Both the position numbers and the translations under genes were made by a program. A stretch of DNA of 64,000 bases. It comes from DAOUKH01 sp965261455. GTDB lineage: Bacteria; Chloroflexota; Dehalococcoidia; SHYB01. The notes below the pieces were generated by a model. It saw nothing but the letters and a program-made list of their open reading frames with translations, searched no databases and was not told where the DNA came from. Every line of letters begins with the position of its first letter. The stretch's first letter is position 1. Where the stretch lies: contig OZ253453.1 of the NCBI GenBank assembly GCA_965261455.1, positions 186,001 through 250,000 of the forward strand. The letters are read 5' to 3'. This document shows positions 8,632 to 17,345 of this stretch, piece by piece.

Positions 8632-8751
8632 ATGAAGAACGGCCATCCGGTGATGGATGCCGACATCCACGTGATGGAGCCGGCGGACCTGTACCAGAAA
8701 TTTATGGAGCCCAAGTGGGACAATCCCCGCCGTCTCTACGGGATGGCCTAG
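8632..8751 (+). pseudogene. 5' remnant of an amidohydrolase-2 family gene
   Basis: A 39-codon frame preceded by a good Shine-Dalgarno (GGGGAGGTC). It reads PVMDADIHVMEPADLYQKF, which matches the first ~35 residues of amidohydrolase family 2 proteins, including the metal-binding D-x-D-x-H start seen in variant form (VVDADGHLQE) in the intact gene at 10316-11800. It stops at TAG after LYGMA, and the cupin-like gene begins 2 nt later. The remaining ~300 residues expected for the family are absent here. Remnant by deletion is the simplest reading; a functional 39-residue peptide is unlikely. Confidence 0.75.
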
Positions 8752-8753
8752 CG

Positions 8754-9521
8754 ATGCTGAAGCAGTACGTCGTCGATGAGAGCATGGGGAGGCGCCGCAC
8801 GCTGGTGCGGGCCACGGGCCGCGAGCTGAAGGTGCGGATTCTCCTCGACGGGCTCGACGGCGGCCCCGAGGCGACGCACTCGCACCAGCCCAACTCCAAG
8901 GTGCGGCCGCACTATCACCTCGGGGCGCAGTTCCAGCTTGTCGTGCGGGGAAAGGCCGCCTACCCCACGTTCCAGGTCGAGGCCATCGGCGTGCACTACA
9001 CCGATCACAACACCCCCTACGGGCCGTTCGAGACCACCGAGAACTACCAGATGTTCGTGCTCCACGCCCGGCCCGCCGGCCAGATGTACATGGACACGCC
9101 TGAGAACCGGGCCAAAGCGAACCACGAAGGCCGGGAGATCGCTAGGTCGGCGAGCGAAGTACCGTGGGCCGGCATGGGACTGCTGGGATTGATGGGGCTG
9201 CGGGAGAAGGTCCTCATCGCCGAACCGACCGGGCTGCGGGCTGAGGTGATCGAGGCGCCCGCCGGCGCGAAGGTGCCCTTCGGCGCCGCGGAATGCGGGC
9301 GTTACGAGATCGTGGTGACGGGAAGCGCCCTCGCTAGCGGGACGGCCCTCACCGCTTACAACCTGCGCTATTCCGAGGGTACCGAGCCTGCCCCGGCCAT
9401 CGAGGCCGGCCCCGATGGGCTAACCCTGGTGATGCTCCAGTTCGACGAGGACGCCTCGAAGAGCCACGGGGGCAGCATCACCGACCGCCTGCTGGAGATC
9501 GAAGCCGAGGCGCCCGCCTAG
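8754..9521 (+). CDS. cupin-like protein of unknown function
   Basis: 255-residue protein. The segment SHQPNSKVRPHYHLGAQFQ with later VEAIGVHYTDHNTPYGPFE resembles the His-rich metal-binding strands of a cupin barrel. There is a second, less conserved half (PAGAKVPFGAAECGRYEIV), so a bicupin is possible. It starts 2 nt after the stop of the amidohydrolase remnant, and its end overlaps the stop of the convergent crotonase gene by 4 bases (CTAG shared). No precise function is recognised; cupins include dioxygenases, isomerases and sugar-binding proteins. Confidence 0.7.
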   Translation: MLKQYVVDESMGRRRTLVRATGRELKVRILLDGLDGGPEATHSHQPNSKVRPHYHLGAQFQLVVRGKAAYPTFQVEAIGVHYTDHNTPYGPFETTENYQMFVLHARPAGQMYMDTPENRAKANHEGREIARSASEVPWAGMGLLGLMGLREKVLIAEPTGLRAEVIEAPAGAKVPFGAAECGRYEIVVTGSALASGTALTAYNLRYSEGTEPAPAIEAGPDGLTLVMLQFDEDASKSHGGSITDRLLEIEAEAPA

Positions 9522-10309
9522 CGGCCCTTCCAGTTTGGAGGGCGCTTTTCGGCGAAGGCGCGGGGGCCTTCCTTGGCGTCCTCGGTGTTGGCCAGGCCGC
9601 GCACCAGCGGCTCGGCATAGGCGAAGGCGTCCGCTAAGGGCAGGTGCCGCGACTCCATGACGACGCGCTTGATGGCCTTGATAGCGAGCGGGGCGCAACT
9701 CAGTACACCTTCGGCGACGGCGCCGGCCTCCTCCTCCAGCTTGTCGGGCTCCGCGAGGCGCTGGACGAGTCCTATGGCGTAGGCGCGCTCGCCGTCGATG
9801 CGGCTTCCCGTGAACTGCATGTGCAGCGCCTCGCCCAACGGAATCATCCGGTTGAGCATGTGGAGGCCGTAGCTACCGGGCACGTTCCACCGTGCCTCGG
9901 GAAGGCCGAACTGCGACCGCGCCGTGGCGACGCGGATGTCGCATTGGAGCGCCAACTCAAGCCCGCCGCCGATGCAGTAGCCGTCGATGGCGGCGATGAG
10001 CGGCTTGTCGGGAATGACCGGTATCGGCGGCGTGCGCGCCACCGGTTCCTCCCTCGGCTCGGCGCGTTTCGCCGCGAGCTGCTTCAGGTCCATGCCAACG
10101 CAGAAGGCCCGGTCGCCGGCCCCGCGCACGATGCCGACCAGCGGCTCCGGGTCCTCGTTGAACGCGATCATGACCTCGCGCCAACGCTTCATCATCCCGA
10201 ACGTGAGCGCGTTCAGCGATTCGGGGCGGTTCAACGTGATGCGCGCGACACGGCCCTCGACTTCGTACAGCAGATCTTCTTCCGTTGTGATGAGCGGCCT
10301 CCTCTTCAC
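9518..10309 (-). CDS. enoyl-CoA hydratase/isomerase (crotonase) family protein
   Basis: 263-residue crotonase-fold enzyme. It contains the oxyanion-hole segments DRAFCVGMDLKQLAA and IDGYCIGGGLELALQCD, and the active-site loop LPEARWNVPGSYG. The common family pattern after the Glu is GliPgaGG; here it is WNVPGSYG, so the second acid/base position may differ and the reaction may not be simple hydration. The GTG start lies 6 nt after the stop of the amidohydrolase gene, indicating an operon. It likely acts on an acyl-CoA generated by the CoA-transferases in the region. Confidence 0.9.
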   Translation of the reverse strand: MKRRPLITTEEDLLYEVEGRVARITLNRPESLNALTFGMMKRWREVMIAFNEDPEPLVGIVRGAGDRAFCVGMDLKQLAAKRAEPREEPVARTPPIPVIPDKPLIAAIDGYCIGGGLELALQCDIRVATARSQFGLPEARWNVPGSYGLHMLNRMIPLGEALHMQFTGSRIDGERAYAIGLVQRLAEPDKLEEEAGAVAEGVLSCAPLAIKAIKRVVMESRHLPLADAFAYAEPLVRGLANTEDAKEGPRAFAEKRPPNWKGR

Positions 10310-10315
10310 CTGTTG

Positions 10316-11800
10316 CTAGGCGTGTGCTGGTTGCTTGTAGTCGGCCAGCACACGAGCGGCCTCGGCCTCCACGCGCGTGCCATCGAAGAAGGCGGGGTTG
10401 ACGTCGCCCCAGAACCGCACGGGGTTCACGAACGAGAAGTCGCGGAAGTCCTCTTCGGTCAGCAAACCCTTCTCGACGGCCTCGTACGCCTCGGCGAGCA
10501 CCTCGCGCATGTCGGGCACGTCCCAGTGGCCGAAGTCGGAGCTGAACATGGCCCCAAGCCGGGCGCCGAAGGGGTTCACCTTGTCGTTGAAGGCCCACGT
10601 GGTCAGTGGGTCGTCGGCCTCGCACCCGAAGAAGAAGTTGTCAACGAACAGGTCGCGGATGTCCTCGGGCTTCTCGATGCCGCAGGCGGAGAGGTCGTCG
10701 AGCTCGTCGGGGCGCGGCTCGGGCTCCCGGAAGAACGCCTCGATGCGGTCGGCCTCGCGCTTGACGCGCTCGTCCCCGTAGATTTCGAGAGTCCGGCGGA
10801 AGCCGACGTGGTCGCGGATGACGGGGTCGAGGTGTTCGAGCAGGTGCTTGGGGTTGCGCTTCTCCCAGTGGCCGATGAGGTCGGCGTAGAGCGCGCAGGC
10901 CCACGCCGCTCCGCCTTCCAGAAAGCCGAAGTTGAGCCCGGGGAAACGCTTGGTGACCCCGCCCATGAACAGCGACTTGCACAGCGCCTCCGACCCCTCG
11001 GCGAAGGACCCGATGTGGTTGTACATGAACCGGGACACGGAGCGGCGGCTCCCCCATCCCTGGGCGCCGGCGTGCGAAGCGACGGCGGTCTTGAGCTCCA
11101 CGCAGCGCCGCCATAGCGGGTCGTAGTCGTACGGGCTGTCGATGCCGTACATGTCGAGGCGGTAGGCGCGTCTGGCGAGGTCGGGGTCGCGCTCTGCGAT
11201 ATCCGCGATGGGGCGCTTGGTGGGCCGGATCATGATTGCCTTCAACCCAAGCTCCCCGACGGCGTACTCCAGCTCGTCGATGGCCTCCTCGAGAGTGTCC
11301 ATCGGCATCAGAGCCGCGGGGGTCAGACGGTCGGCGTAAGGTCGGTACAGATCGGCGTAGAAGCTGTTGTAGGCGCGGATCGCGGCCCGGCGAAGGTCGG
11401 GGTCGACGATGTCGGGAAGGTTGCTGGCGTGGCTGGGATACATCACCGCGAAGTCGATGCCCAGCTCGTCCATGCGCTCGGCCAGCAAGTTGGGGAAGGT
11501 CGCGGCGGCGCGGTCAAGGGTGTTCTTCGAGGGCTGCCCCCACCATGCCGGCACCGAGGTCCAGGTGCGGTACCGCTCCTCCCACGACATGCCCATCCAG
11601 CGGTCGGCGACGGACGTGCGGTAGGTGAGGCCGACGCGCTCGAACTCCGACACCATCGACGCCCCGCCGATCTCCCTGAGGTAGTCGAGCACGTAGTCCT
11701 TGAGCACCGGCACGAGCTCCTGCAGGTGCCCGTCGGCATCGACGACGGGATGCCCCAGCTTCGACCGCACCTCCTGCGACTTCGAAGCGGCTTGGACCAT
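10316..11800 (-). CDS. amidohydrolase-2 family metal-dependent hydrolase
   Basis: 494 residues from the ATG at 11800, chosen because an in-frame extension to 11878 lacks similarity to the family and the 11800 start has a G-rich ribosome site (GGGGGAACGAGGT). The N-terminus HPVVDADGHLQE supplies the first metal-binding motif in variant form. Further blocks are MYPSHASNLPD, SHAGAQGWGS, and FSSDFGHWDVPDM near the C-terminus, the late metal/substrate Asp region. Members include decarboxylases and hydrolases of aromatic or lactone substrates. It is followed 6 nt later by a crotonase gene, so an acid-degradation operon is plausible. Confidence 0.88.
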   Translation of the reverse strand: MVQAASKSQEVRSKLGHPVVDADGHLQELVPVLKDYVLDYLREIGGASMVSEFERVGLTYRTSVADRWMGMSWEERYRTWTSVPAWWGQPSKNTLDRAAATFPNLLAERMDELGIDFAVMYPSHASNLPDIVDPDLRRAAIRAYNSFYADLYRPYADRLTPAALMPMDTLEEAIDELEYAVGELGLKAIMIRPTKRPIADIAERDPDLARRAYRLDMYGIDSPYDYDPLWRRCVELKTAVASHAGAQGWGSRRSVSRFMYNHIGSFAEGSEALCKSLFMGGVTKRFPGLNFGFLEGGAAWACALYADLIGHWEKRNPKHLLEHLDPVIRDHVGFRRTLEIYGDERVKREADRIEAFFREPEPRPDELDDLSACGIEKPEDIRDLFVDNFFFGCEADDPLTTWAFNDKVNPFGARLGAMFSSDFGHWDVPDMREVLAEAYEAVEKGLLTEEDFRDFSFVNPVRFWGDVNPAFFDGTRVEAEAARVLADYKQPAHA

Positions 11801-11920
11801 ACCTCGTTCCCCCTTCGCCCTGCGCCCATCCGCGGGCCGCGCCATTCTAGCAAAACGGCGCTGCGCCGCGCTTCGCAATTTCGCCTCCTTGGCTTAGGAT
11901 AGTCACAAGGCAAATGACTC

Positions 11921-12136
11921 TTGGCTCGATCACTGAGGAACATTCGGCAGGAAGACGCCGTGAAGGCCTTAGTCCGGATAGGCGGCGAAGACCGTAGGGG
12001 CAAGGGCAGCCACCGTGTTGTGAATCTGAACGGCTACAATCTTTCGGTGCCTGCTGGCGTCCTGAAAATCGGACTCCTCAAGCACCTCATTAAGCTGTCG
12101 GGCGTAACCGAGGGCGAGTTCCTAGAAAACGTGTAG
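11921..12136 (+). CDS. hicA: HicA-like toxin
   Basis: 71-residue protein with the HicA/YcfA pattern: a short helix ending in KALVRIGG, the KGSHRVV segment with the catalytic His of HicA mRNA interferases, a VPAG turn, and a C-terminal LLKHLIKLSGV helix. HicA toxins cleave mRNA when not bound by HicB. The start is TTG at 11921; the nearby ATG at 11914 is out of frame. The antitoxin gene follows after 22 nt. The fold is encoded in full, with nothing obviously broken. Confidence 0.82.
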   Translation: MARSLRNIRQEDAVKALVRIGGEDRRGKGSHRVVNLNGYNLSVPAGVLKIGLLKHLIKLSGVTEGEFLENV

Positions 12137-12158
12137 CGCGGGCCGGTAGGGGGAGTCG

Positions 12159-12368
12159 ATGACTACAAACAGGCTGACAGTCGGCTCGTCAGAGTTCACC
12201 GTCCTCGTCCATGAGGCCGAAGAAGGCGAGACCGGCTACTGGGGCGAGGTTATTGAGCTGCCCGGCTGCGTCTCGCAGGGCGAAACCATCGCGGAGCTGA
12301 AAGTGAACATCCAGGAGGCCATCGAGGCGGTCCTGCAACACTCGGCGACTGGTGCCCTCGAATCCTAA
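12159..12368 (+). CDS. hicB: HicB-like antitoxin
   Basis: 69-residue partial RNase H-like domain typical of HicB. It has FTVLVHEAEEGETGYWGEV followed by IELPGCVSQGETIAEL and a helix VNIQEAIEAVLQ; the LPGC..G.T..E pattern is diagnostic. There is no added DNA-binding domain after residue 69, so autoregulation would need the toxin complex or another mechanism. It is in the usual toxin-antitoxin order with hicA just upstream, and GGGGGAG precedes the ATG. Confidence 0.85.
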   Translation: MTTNRLTVGSSEFTVLVHEAEEGETGYWGEVIELPGCVSQGETIAELKVNIQEAIEAVLQHSATGALES

Positions 12369-12505
12369 AGGGCTTGTGGGTCTCTGTTCTAGCGGGCCCG
12401 ACCAGCGGCTGAATCCCGTCCCATCACCGCTCTCCGCAAAGATTCGCCGCACGACGTGCGGCGAATAGCCCGCGTATTCTCCGCAACCCCTCCCGCGCAC
12501 GCCTT

Positions 12506-12550
12506 GGGTATAATCCCCGCACGTTGCGCCCGCACGTTGCGTCCGAGAAA
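12506..12550 (+). promoter_or_regulatory. TATAAT promoter element and 13-bp direct repeat
   Basis: A perfect TATAAT (12509-12514) lies 65 nt before the ATG of the fused CoA-transferase. Just downstream, GCACGTTGCG(C/T)CC occurs twice in tandem (about 12520-12545), which may be a regulator site or part of the 5' leader. No clear -35 box. The assignment rests on position and similarity to other TATAATC boxes in the window. Confidence 0.4.
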
Positions 12551-12579
12551 GCATCACGCCAAGCCGAGGTATCCCCGCC

Positions 12580-15033
12580 ATGCCCTCTTCCCTGCCGCTC
12601 GAGAGCGTCAACGTCCTCGACCTGAGCCGCGACGTGGCGGGCGCCTACTGCACCAAGCTGCTCGCCGATCTGGGGGCGACGGTCCTGATGGTGGAGCCGC
12701 CCGGCGGGCATCCGGCGCGCGGGGAGGGGCCCTTCGCCGGCGGCGTTCCCCACGTCGAAAAGAGCGGACTCTTCATCTACCTCGCCTCGAACAAACGGAG
12801 CGTCGCCGTCGACGTGGAGACGGCGGCGGGCCGCGACCGTGTCGCCGCGCTTGCCGCGGACGCCGACCTCGTCGTTGAGAGCATGGCGCCGGGCCGGATC
12901 GATGCCCTCGGCCTGGGTTACGACCGGCTCAGCGCCGGACATGACGACCTGGTGATGACCTCTGTGACGCCGTTCGGCCAGTACGGCCCCTACCGCGACT
13001 GGCAATCGGAGGAGATCGTCGGCTGGGCCCTCAGCGGCTACCTCTACTTCGGCGGCGACCCCGAACGCGAGCCGCTTATGGTCCACAATCGCCAGGCCGA
13101 CCTGCACGGCGGCGCCCACGGCGCGCTCGGCGCGCTCGGCGCGCTGTGGTGGGCCCGCAGGACGGGCCAGGGCCAGTACGTCGACGTGTCGAGCTTCGAA
13201 GCGATGCTCACCGCCCACATCTGGACAACCACGATGTGGACGCAGTTGGGCGCGGTCATGCAGCGCACCGGCTCGGACGTGGTGAAGTGCCGCGACGGGT
13301 GGATTCACATCCTGTCGATGGCCGCCAGCCCCGAGCTCTTCGTCATGATCGGCAAGCCCGAGATGATGGACGCCCCCCGCTTCCAGGACCGCGCGAGTTG
13401 GATGGCCGCGCAGCCCGAGATCCAAGGCCTGATCCGCGAGTGGTGCTTGGGCCAGAACAAGGAAGACGTGTGGCGCTTGGGCCAGGACCTTCGCATCCCC
13501 TGCGCCCCGGTCTACGATGCCGCCGACCTCGCCGGCTCGGAACACCTAAAGGAGCGCGGCTTCTGGTGGGAGATCGACCACCCCGAGGCGGGAAAGGTCG
13601 TCGTGCCAGGTGCGCCGTATGTGCTCGACGGCGAGACGCTGAAGGCCCGCGAGCCCGCGCCGCGTATCGGCGAGCACGCCGAAGGCTGGCCGGCGGACCG
13701 CCGCGACCGTCAGTCAGGCTCTAGGATCACGGCGTTCCGCTCCCCCATCGAGCCCGATCCGAAGCCGGAGATGCCGCTGCCGCTGCAGGGTGTGCGGATC
13801 ATCGAGGTGACCAACAACTGGGCGGGGCCTGTCGCGGGGCGCAACTTGGGCGACATGGGCGCCGAGATCATCAAGGTCGAGTCGCCGCAGCGCATCGCGG
13901 CCCGCCAGGGGCACTACACCGGCAACCAGCCCTTCCGCTATCACTGGAACCGTGTCTCCTATAACTGCAAGATGAACCGCAGCAAGTACGGCGTCACGCC
14001 TGACCTCTCGATGCCCGAAGGCCGCGACCTCTTCCTCGAGTTGGTGAAGGACGCCGACATCGTCATCGAGAACAACAGCCCGCGCGTCATGCGGAACCTC
14101 AACCTCACCTATGACGTGCTCCGCGAGGTCAATCCCCGCCTGATCATGCTCCAGATCGCTGCGTACGGTCAGACCGGGCCGAACACCGACTACATCGCCT
14201 ACGGCGCGAACATCGAGGCCGCGAGCGGCCTCGCCTCCGTCACCGGCTACGCCGACGACGAGCGGCCCTACCGCACCGGCTACTTCTACGCCGACCCCGT
14301 AACCGCGACGCACGCCTCGGCGGCCATTCTCGCTGCTCTGCACCGCCGCGAGCAGACCGGCGAGGGCATGTATATCGACCTCTCCCTTCAGGAGAACGGT
14401 ATTTCGTTCCTTCCCCAGTCCATGATCGAGTACAACTTGACCGAGCGGCTACCGGAACGACGCGGAAACCGGCACAGCGTCCACGCCCCGCAGGGTGTCT
14501 ACCGCACCATAGGCGACGACATGTGGCTGAGCCTCTGCGTGCGCTCCGATGACGACTGGCGCAGCCTCGCCGACACGATCGGCGATGACCGCCTCCGTGA
14601 CGAGCGATACGCGAACGAGGAGTCGCGACGCGCCCACCACGACGAGATCGACGCCGTCATCTCCGAGTGGTCATTGAAGTACGACCACAACGAGGCGTCC
14701 GCTATCTTGCAGGAGGCAGGGATTCCCGCCGCGCCGGTGCTCATGAACTGGGAAATGGTGAGCAACTTGCATGCTTACGCCCGCGACTTCTACGTGATAG
14801 TCCCGCAGCGGTCGATGGGCGCGTGGCCGTACCCGGGGATCACGTGGCACTTCTCCAAGACCCCCACCGAGGTCCGCCTCCCCGCCCCCGACTTCGGCGA
14901 GCACAACCGCCTCGTTTTCGGTGACTACCTCGGCCTCAGCGACGAGCAGATCGACGACTTCTACGACCGGCGCGTCATGGCGGAACTGCCCCCCGACGGG
15001 TTCCTCCCCCCGCCGCCGGCCTATCGGCCGTAG
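12580..15033 (+). CDS. double-domain CaiB/BaiF family III CoA-transferase
   Basis: 817 residues, about twice the usual ~400. It has two complete CaiB/BaiF domains. Half 1 starts with LESVNVLDLSRDVAGAYCTK and carries YVDVSSFEA near residue 202. Half 2 begins near residue 397 (LQGVRIIEVTNNWAGP) with GAEIIKVESP, ENNSPRVM and YIDLSLQEN near residue 599. Family III transferases move CoA between acids, or in some subfamilies racemise acyl-CoAs, as interlocked dimers; a fused protein may form the interlocked pair within one chain. It is convergent with the lipoprotein gene, with only 7 nt between. Substrate is unknown. Confidence 0.93.
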   Translation: MPSSLPLESVNVLDLSRDVAGAYCTKLLADLGATVLMVEPPGGHPARGEGPFAGGVPHVEKSGLFIYLASNKRSVAVDVETAAGRDRVAALAADADLVVESMAPGRIDALGLGYDRLSAGHDDLVMTSVTPFGQYGPYRDWQSEEIVGWALSGYLYFGGDPEREPLMVHNRQADLHGGAHGALGALGALWWARRTGQGQYVDVSSFEAMLTAHIWTTTMWTQLGAVMQRTGSDVVKCRDGWIHILSMAASPELFVMIGKPEMMDAPRFQDRASWMAAQPEIQGLIREWCLGQNKEDVWRLGQDLRIPCAPVYDAADLAGSEHLKERGFWWEIDHPEAGKVVVPGAPYVLDGETLKAREPAPRIGEHAEGWPADRRDRQSGSRITAFRSPIEPDPKPEMPLPLQGVRIIEVTNNWAGPVAGRNLGDMGAEIIKVESPQRIAARQGHYTGNQPFRYHWNRVSYNCKMNRSKYGVTPDLSMPEGRDLFLELVKDADIVIENNSPRVMRNLNLTYDVLREVNPRLIMLQIAAYGQTGPNTDYIAYGANIEAASGLASVTGYADDERPYRTGYFYADPVTATHASAAILAALHRREQTGEGMYIDLSLQENGISFLPQSMIEYNLTERLPERRGNRHSVHAPQGVYRTIGDDMWLSLCVRSDDDWRSLADTIGDDRLRDERYANEESRRAHHDEIDAVISEWSLKYDHNEASAILQEAGIPAAPVLMNWEMVSNLHAYARDFYVIVPQRSMGAWPYPGITWHFSKTPTEVRLPAPDFGEHNRLVFGDYLGLSDEQIDDFYDRRVMAELPPDGFLPPPPAYRP

Positions 15034-15040
15034 GCCGCCG

Positions 15041-15448
15041 CTACCGAAACCCGCCCGCGTCCAGCGTCAAACGCCAGCCGCGGTCGATGAGCGCCTCTTT
15101 GCTCACCTGCTGGAAGGCGAGGGTGTCGTTGCCCCGTATCAGGACGAAGACGTAGATGTCCAGATCGACGCCGCCGGCGATGGCGATCTCGGTCTCGGCC
15201 AGTGGCGGGAGATAGGCGAAGTTCGTGGTGACGCCGTCCGACGTGATCTGTAGCTCCCTCGCGTTCACGTCGAGCAGGCGGAAGATGAAGCGTTCGTTGG
15301 CGTCGTTCTCAAGCGTGACGACGCGTTCGGTCGGCCGGTCGTCAGGCGTGGCGGTGGGCGCGTTCGTCGGGCCGCCGCCGCCGCAGGCCGCGACGAGGAG
15401 CAAGACGATGGCTGCGGCGAGGGCCGCGCGCGCTCCGGCTACGGCCAT
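15041..15448 (-). CDS. small lipoprotein of unknown function
   Basis: 135-residue secreted lipoprotein. A type II signal peptide is clear: hydrophobic ARAALAAAIVLLLVAAC with lipobox VAAC and Cys22, then a Gly/Pro/Thr-rich linker. The mature part (ENDANERFIFRLLDVNAREL ... LTLDAGGF) resembles a small beta-rich domain. The start at 15448 lies inside the 3' end of the upstream SDR gene (10-nt overlap), so translation is probably coupled. No family recognised. Confidence 0.7.
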   Translation of the reverse strand: MAVAGARAALAAAIVLLLVAACGGGGPTNAPTATPDDRPTERVVTLENDANERFIFRLLDVNARELQITSDGVTTNFAYLPPLAETEIAIAGGVDLDIYVFVLIRGNDTLAFQQVSKEALIDRGWRLTLDAGGFR

Positions 15449-16371
15449 TCGCGCGAAGCCTCGGTGACGCCCATGGCCTGGGCGATCATTTCCGGCGCAA
15501 CCGCCGCGAGGTCGTCTACGTCCCACCGCTCCTTCTCCGTCTGCCGCGTCGGCTTCAGGATCGGGCGCATCACGGAGACGCTTTGCCGGTCCATCTGGAA
15601 GGTGAAGCCGGTGACTTCCTTCGAGGCGTCGCTGGCCAGATACACGACGATCGGCGCGATGTCCTCCGGCTGCGCCATCGTGGCCTCGAAAGCGCGGACC
15701 TGCTCCTCCGGCATGCGCTCGACGGTGCGCAGCGATTCCAGGAAGTGATCGACAGCGCGGGTCTGGGTGAGCCCCGGCGCGACGCAGTTCACCCGCACCC
15801 CGAACGGCTCCATCTCCCGCGACAGCGTGCGCATAAGCCCGAAGACGGCGCCCTTCGCCGCGCCGTAGCCGCCGAGGCGGGTGACGCCGAGGTAGAACGC
15901 CCCCGACGTAATGTTGATGATCGAGCCCGATTGCTGCTCCTTCATCACCCGGGCCGCCTGCGCCGAGCAGTTGAACTGGCCGTTGACGTGCACGTCGAGC
16001 GTTGCCCGCCAGTCCTCGGGGGTGATCTCGTAGAGATAGCCGCGGCGGTCCATGCCCGCGTTGGTGACGATGACGTCGAGCTTGCCGAACGCGTCCACGG
16101 CGGCGCCGACGATCGCGCCGGCCTGCTCGTAGTCGGTCACGTCGTGGTAGTCGGTGACGGCGGTCCCGCCGGCGGCCGCAATCACCGCGACGGTCTCGTC
16201 GGCGGGCGAGGAACTCGCACCGTGCCCCGAGAGGTCGGAGCCGAGGTCGTTGACCACGACGTCCGCGCCCTCGGCGGCTAGCGCGATGGCGTAGGCGCGG
16301 CCAAGACCGCGTCCCGCGCCGGTCACGATGGCGGCCTTGCCTTCGAGTCGTTTGCCTTGAGGAGAAGTCAT
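15439..16371 (-). CDS. SDR-family NAD(P)-dependent oxidoreductase
   Basis: 310-residue short-chain dehydrogenase. The cofactor-binding TGAGRGLGRAYAIAL, the structural TNAG, the catalytic Ser (NITSGAFY) and YGAAK are in place. A C-terminal extension beyond the usual 250 residues (MDRQSVSVMRPILKPTRQ) resembles the SDRs that oxidise hydroxyacyl-CoA or similar intermediates. GGAGGG precedes the ATG. It lies between an epimerase gene (upstream, 12-nt gap) and the lipoprotein gene, in the same direction, probably one operon from 19043 down to 15041. Confidence 0.92.
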   Translation of the reverse strand: MTSPQGKRLEGKAAIVTGAGRGLGRAYAIALAAEGADVVVNDLGSDLSGHGASSSPADETVAVIAAAGGTAVTDYHDVTDYEQAGAIVGAAVDAFGKLDVIVTNAGMDRRGYLYEITPEDWRATLDVHVNGQFNCSAQAARVMKEQQSGSIINITSGAFYLGVTRLGGYGAAKGAVFGLMRTLSREMEPFGVRVNCVAPGLTQTRAVDHFLESLRTVERMPEEQVRAFEATMAQPEDIAPIVVYLASDASKEVTGFTFQMDRQSVSVMRPILKPTRQTEKERWDVDDLAAVAPEMIAQAMGVTEASREWP

Positions 16372-16383
16372 GGAGCCCTCCGC

Positions 16384-17307
16384 TCAATCCGCGGCGAGGC
16401 GTTGGTCTTCGGGCGCGGCCTCGACCATGCGCCGCATCCCTTCCCGCCAGGGGACCTTTGTCCTGCCGATGAGTTGGTGCATGAGGGTGGTGTCGCAGCT
16501 GTTGCCGGCTATGAAGTCTTCGGTGTAGCGGAACTTGGGTTCGATCCCCAACAGCCCGCCGATGTACTCGCACCACTCCTCGGCGGAGACGGTCTCGCTG
16601 CCGCACCAGTTGACCACGGTGGCGGGGCTTGTGGCGACCTCGCAGAACGCCTGCGCCTGCTCGACGATGTCGTCCTCATAGACGGGGTTGTAGTTGTTGG
16701 GCCGCCCTGCCCGTAGAGGAATCTCCTTGCCGGCCTTCATCAGGTTCATGTGCATGGCGGGGAGGCCGCCGTTGGGGCCGTAGGGAACGTTGAGCCGCGC
16801 GATGATCGTGGGGAGGCCGAACTCGGAGGAGATGAAGCGCGCCACGGCCTCGCCGCAGAGTTTGGAGGGCCCGTACGTCGGCGCCGAGGCGGCCATCGTT
16901 TCGCTCATCAACGGACTGTCCTCGCGGAAGGGCGGGCCTTCGGGGCCGCCGTAGACGGCAGTGGTGCCGCAGTGAAAGAAGGTCTTGGCCTTGCGGGTGT
17001 GGTACATCAGGTGCCCCACGCCCTCGCCGTTGACTTTGATGGCCTGATCGAAGCTCGGCTGCGTGCGTCCCGTCTGGAAGGCGAAGTGCAGGACGTGGGT
17101 GTAGTCGTCCGGGACGTCGCCCAGATCATCGAGGGCGTAGTCACGCCTGATGCACCGGATGCCCAGCGCCTCGAGCTTCTCCCGCGAGCCCTCGGCGGTG
17201 AAGCGGGCCAGGGCGTGGACCTCGTTGTGCGGCGCCAACGCCTTCGCCACGGGGAAGGCGACCTGACCGGCGGCGCCGGTGATGAGGACCTTGGCGTCTT
17301 GCAGCAT
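16384..17307 (-). CDS. NAD-dependent epimerase/dehydratase family protein
   Basis: 307-residue extended SDR. It begins with VLITGAAGQVAFPVAKAL, a Gly-rich Rossmann motif, and has HCGTTAVYGG, YGPSKLCGE (the Y-x-x-x-K pair), and RLNVPYGPNGGLP. Such proteins usually act on nucleotide sugars, but several act on non-sugar ketones or alcohols; the context (D-aminoacylase-like, SDR) favours a small-molecule role. A longer in-frame extension upstream overlaps the next gene and is not supported. Substrate unknown. Confidence 0.88.
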   Translation of the reverse strand: MLQDAKVLITGAAGQVAFPVAKALAPHNEVHALARFTAEGSREKLEALGIRCIRRDYALDDLGDVPDDYTHVLHFAFQTGRTQPSFDQAIKVNGEGVGHLMYHTRKAKTFFHCGTTAVYGGPEGPPFREDSPLMSETMAASAPTYGPSKLCGEAVARFISSEFGLPTIIARLNVPYGPNGGLPAMHMNLMKAGKEIPLRAGRPNNYNPVYEDDIVEQAQAFCEVATSPATVVNWCGSETVSAEEWCEYIGGLLGIEPKFRYTEDFIAGNSCDTTLMHQLIGRTKVPWREGMRRMVEAAPEDQRLAAD

Positions 17308-17345
17308 CGAGGCGCCTCGCGGAGGGGTACGCTGGGCTGGTACCG

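Noticed and set aside
9518..9521. Possible gene fusion where cupin-like and crotonase genes meet
   Set aside because: They are convergent and merely share the CTAG bases of both stop codons.
9644..11116. 490-codon open frame on the plus strand opposite crotonase and amidohydrolase genes
   Set aside because: Spans two good genes on the other strand, low-complexity composition, no recognised motif.
15041..16606. Long (521-codon) frame including the small lipoprotein
   Set aside because: Only the last 135 codons (from 15448) have a signal peptide and sensible composition; the rest is a shadow of the SDR gene.
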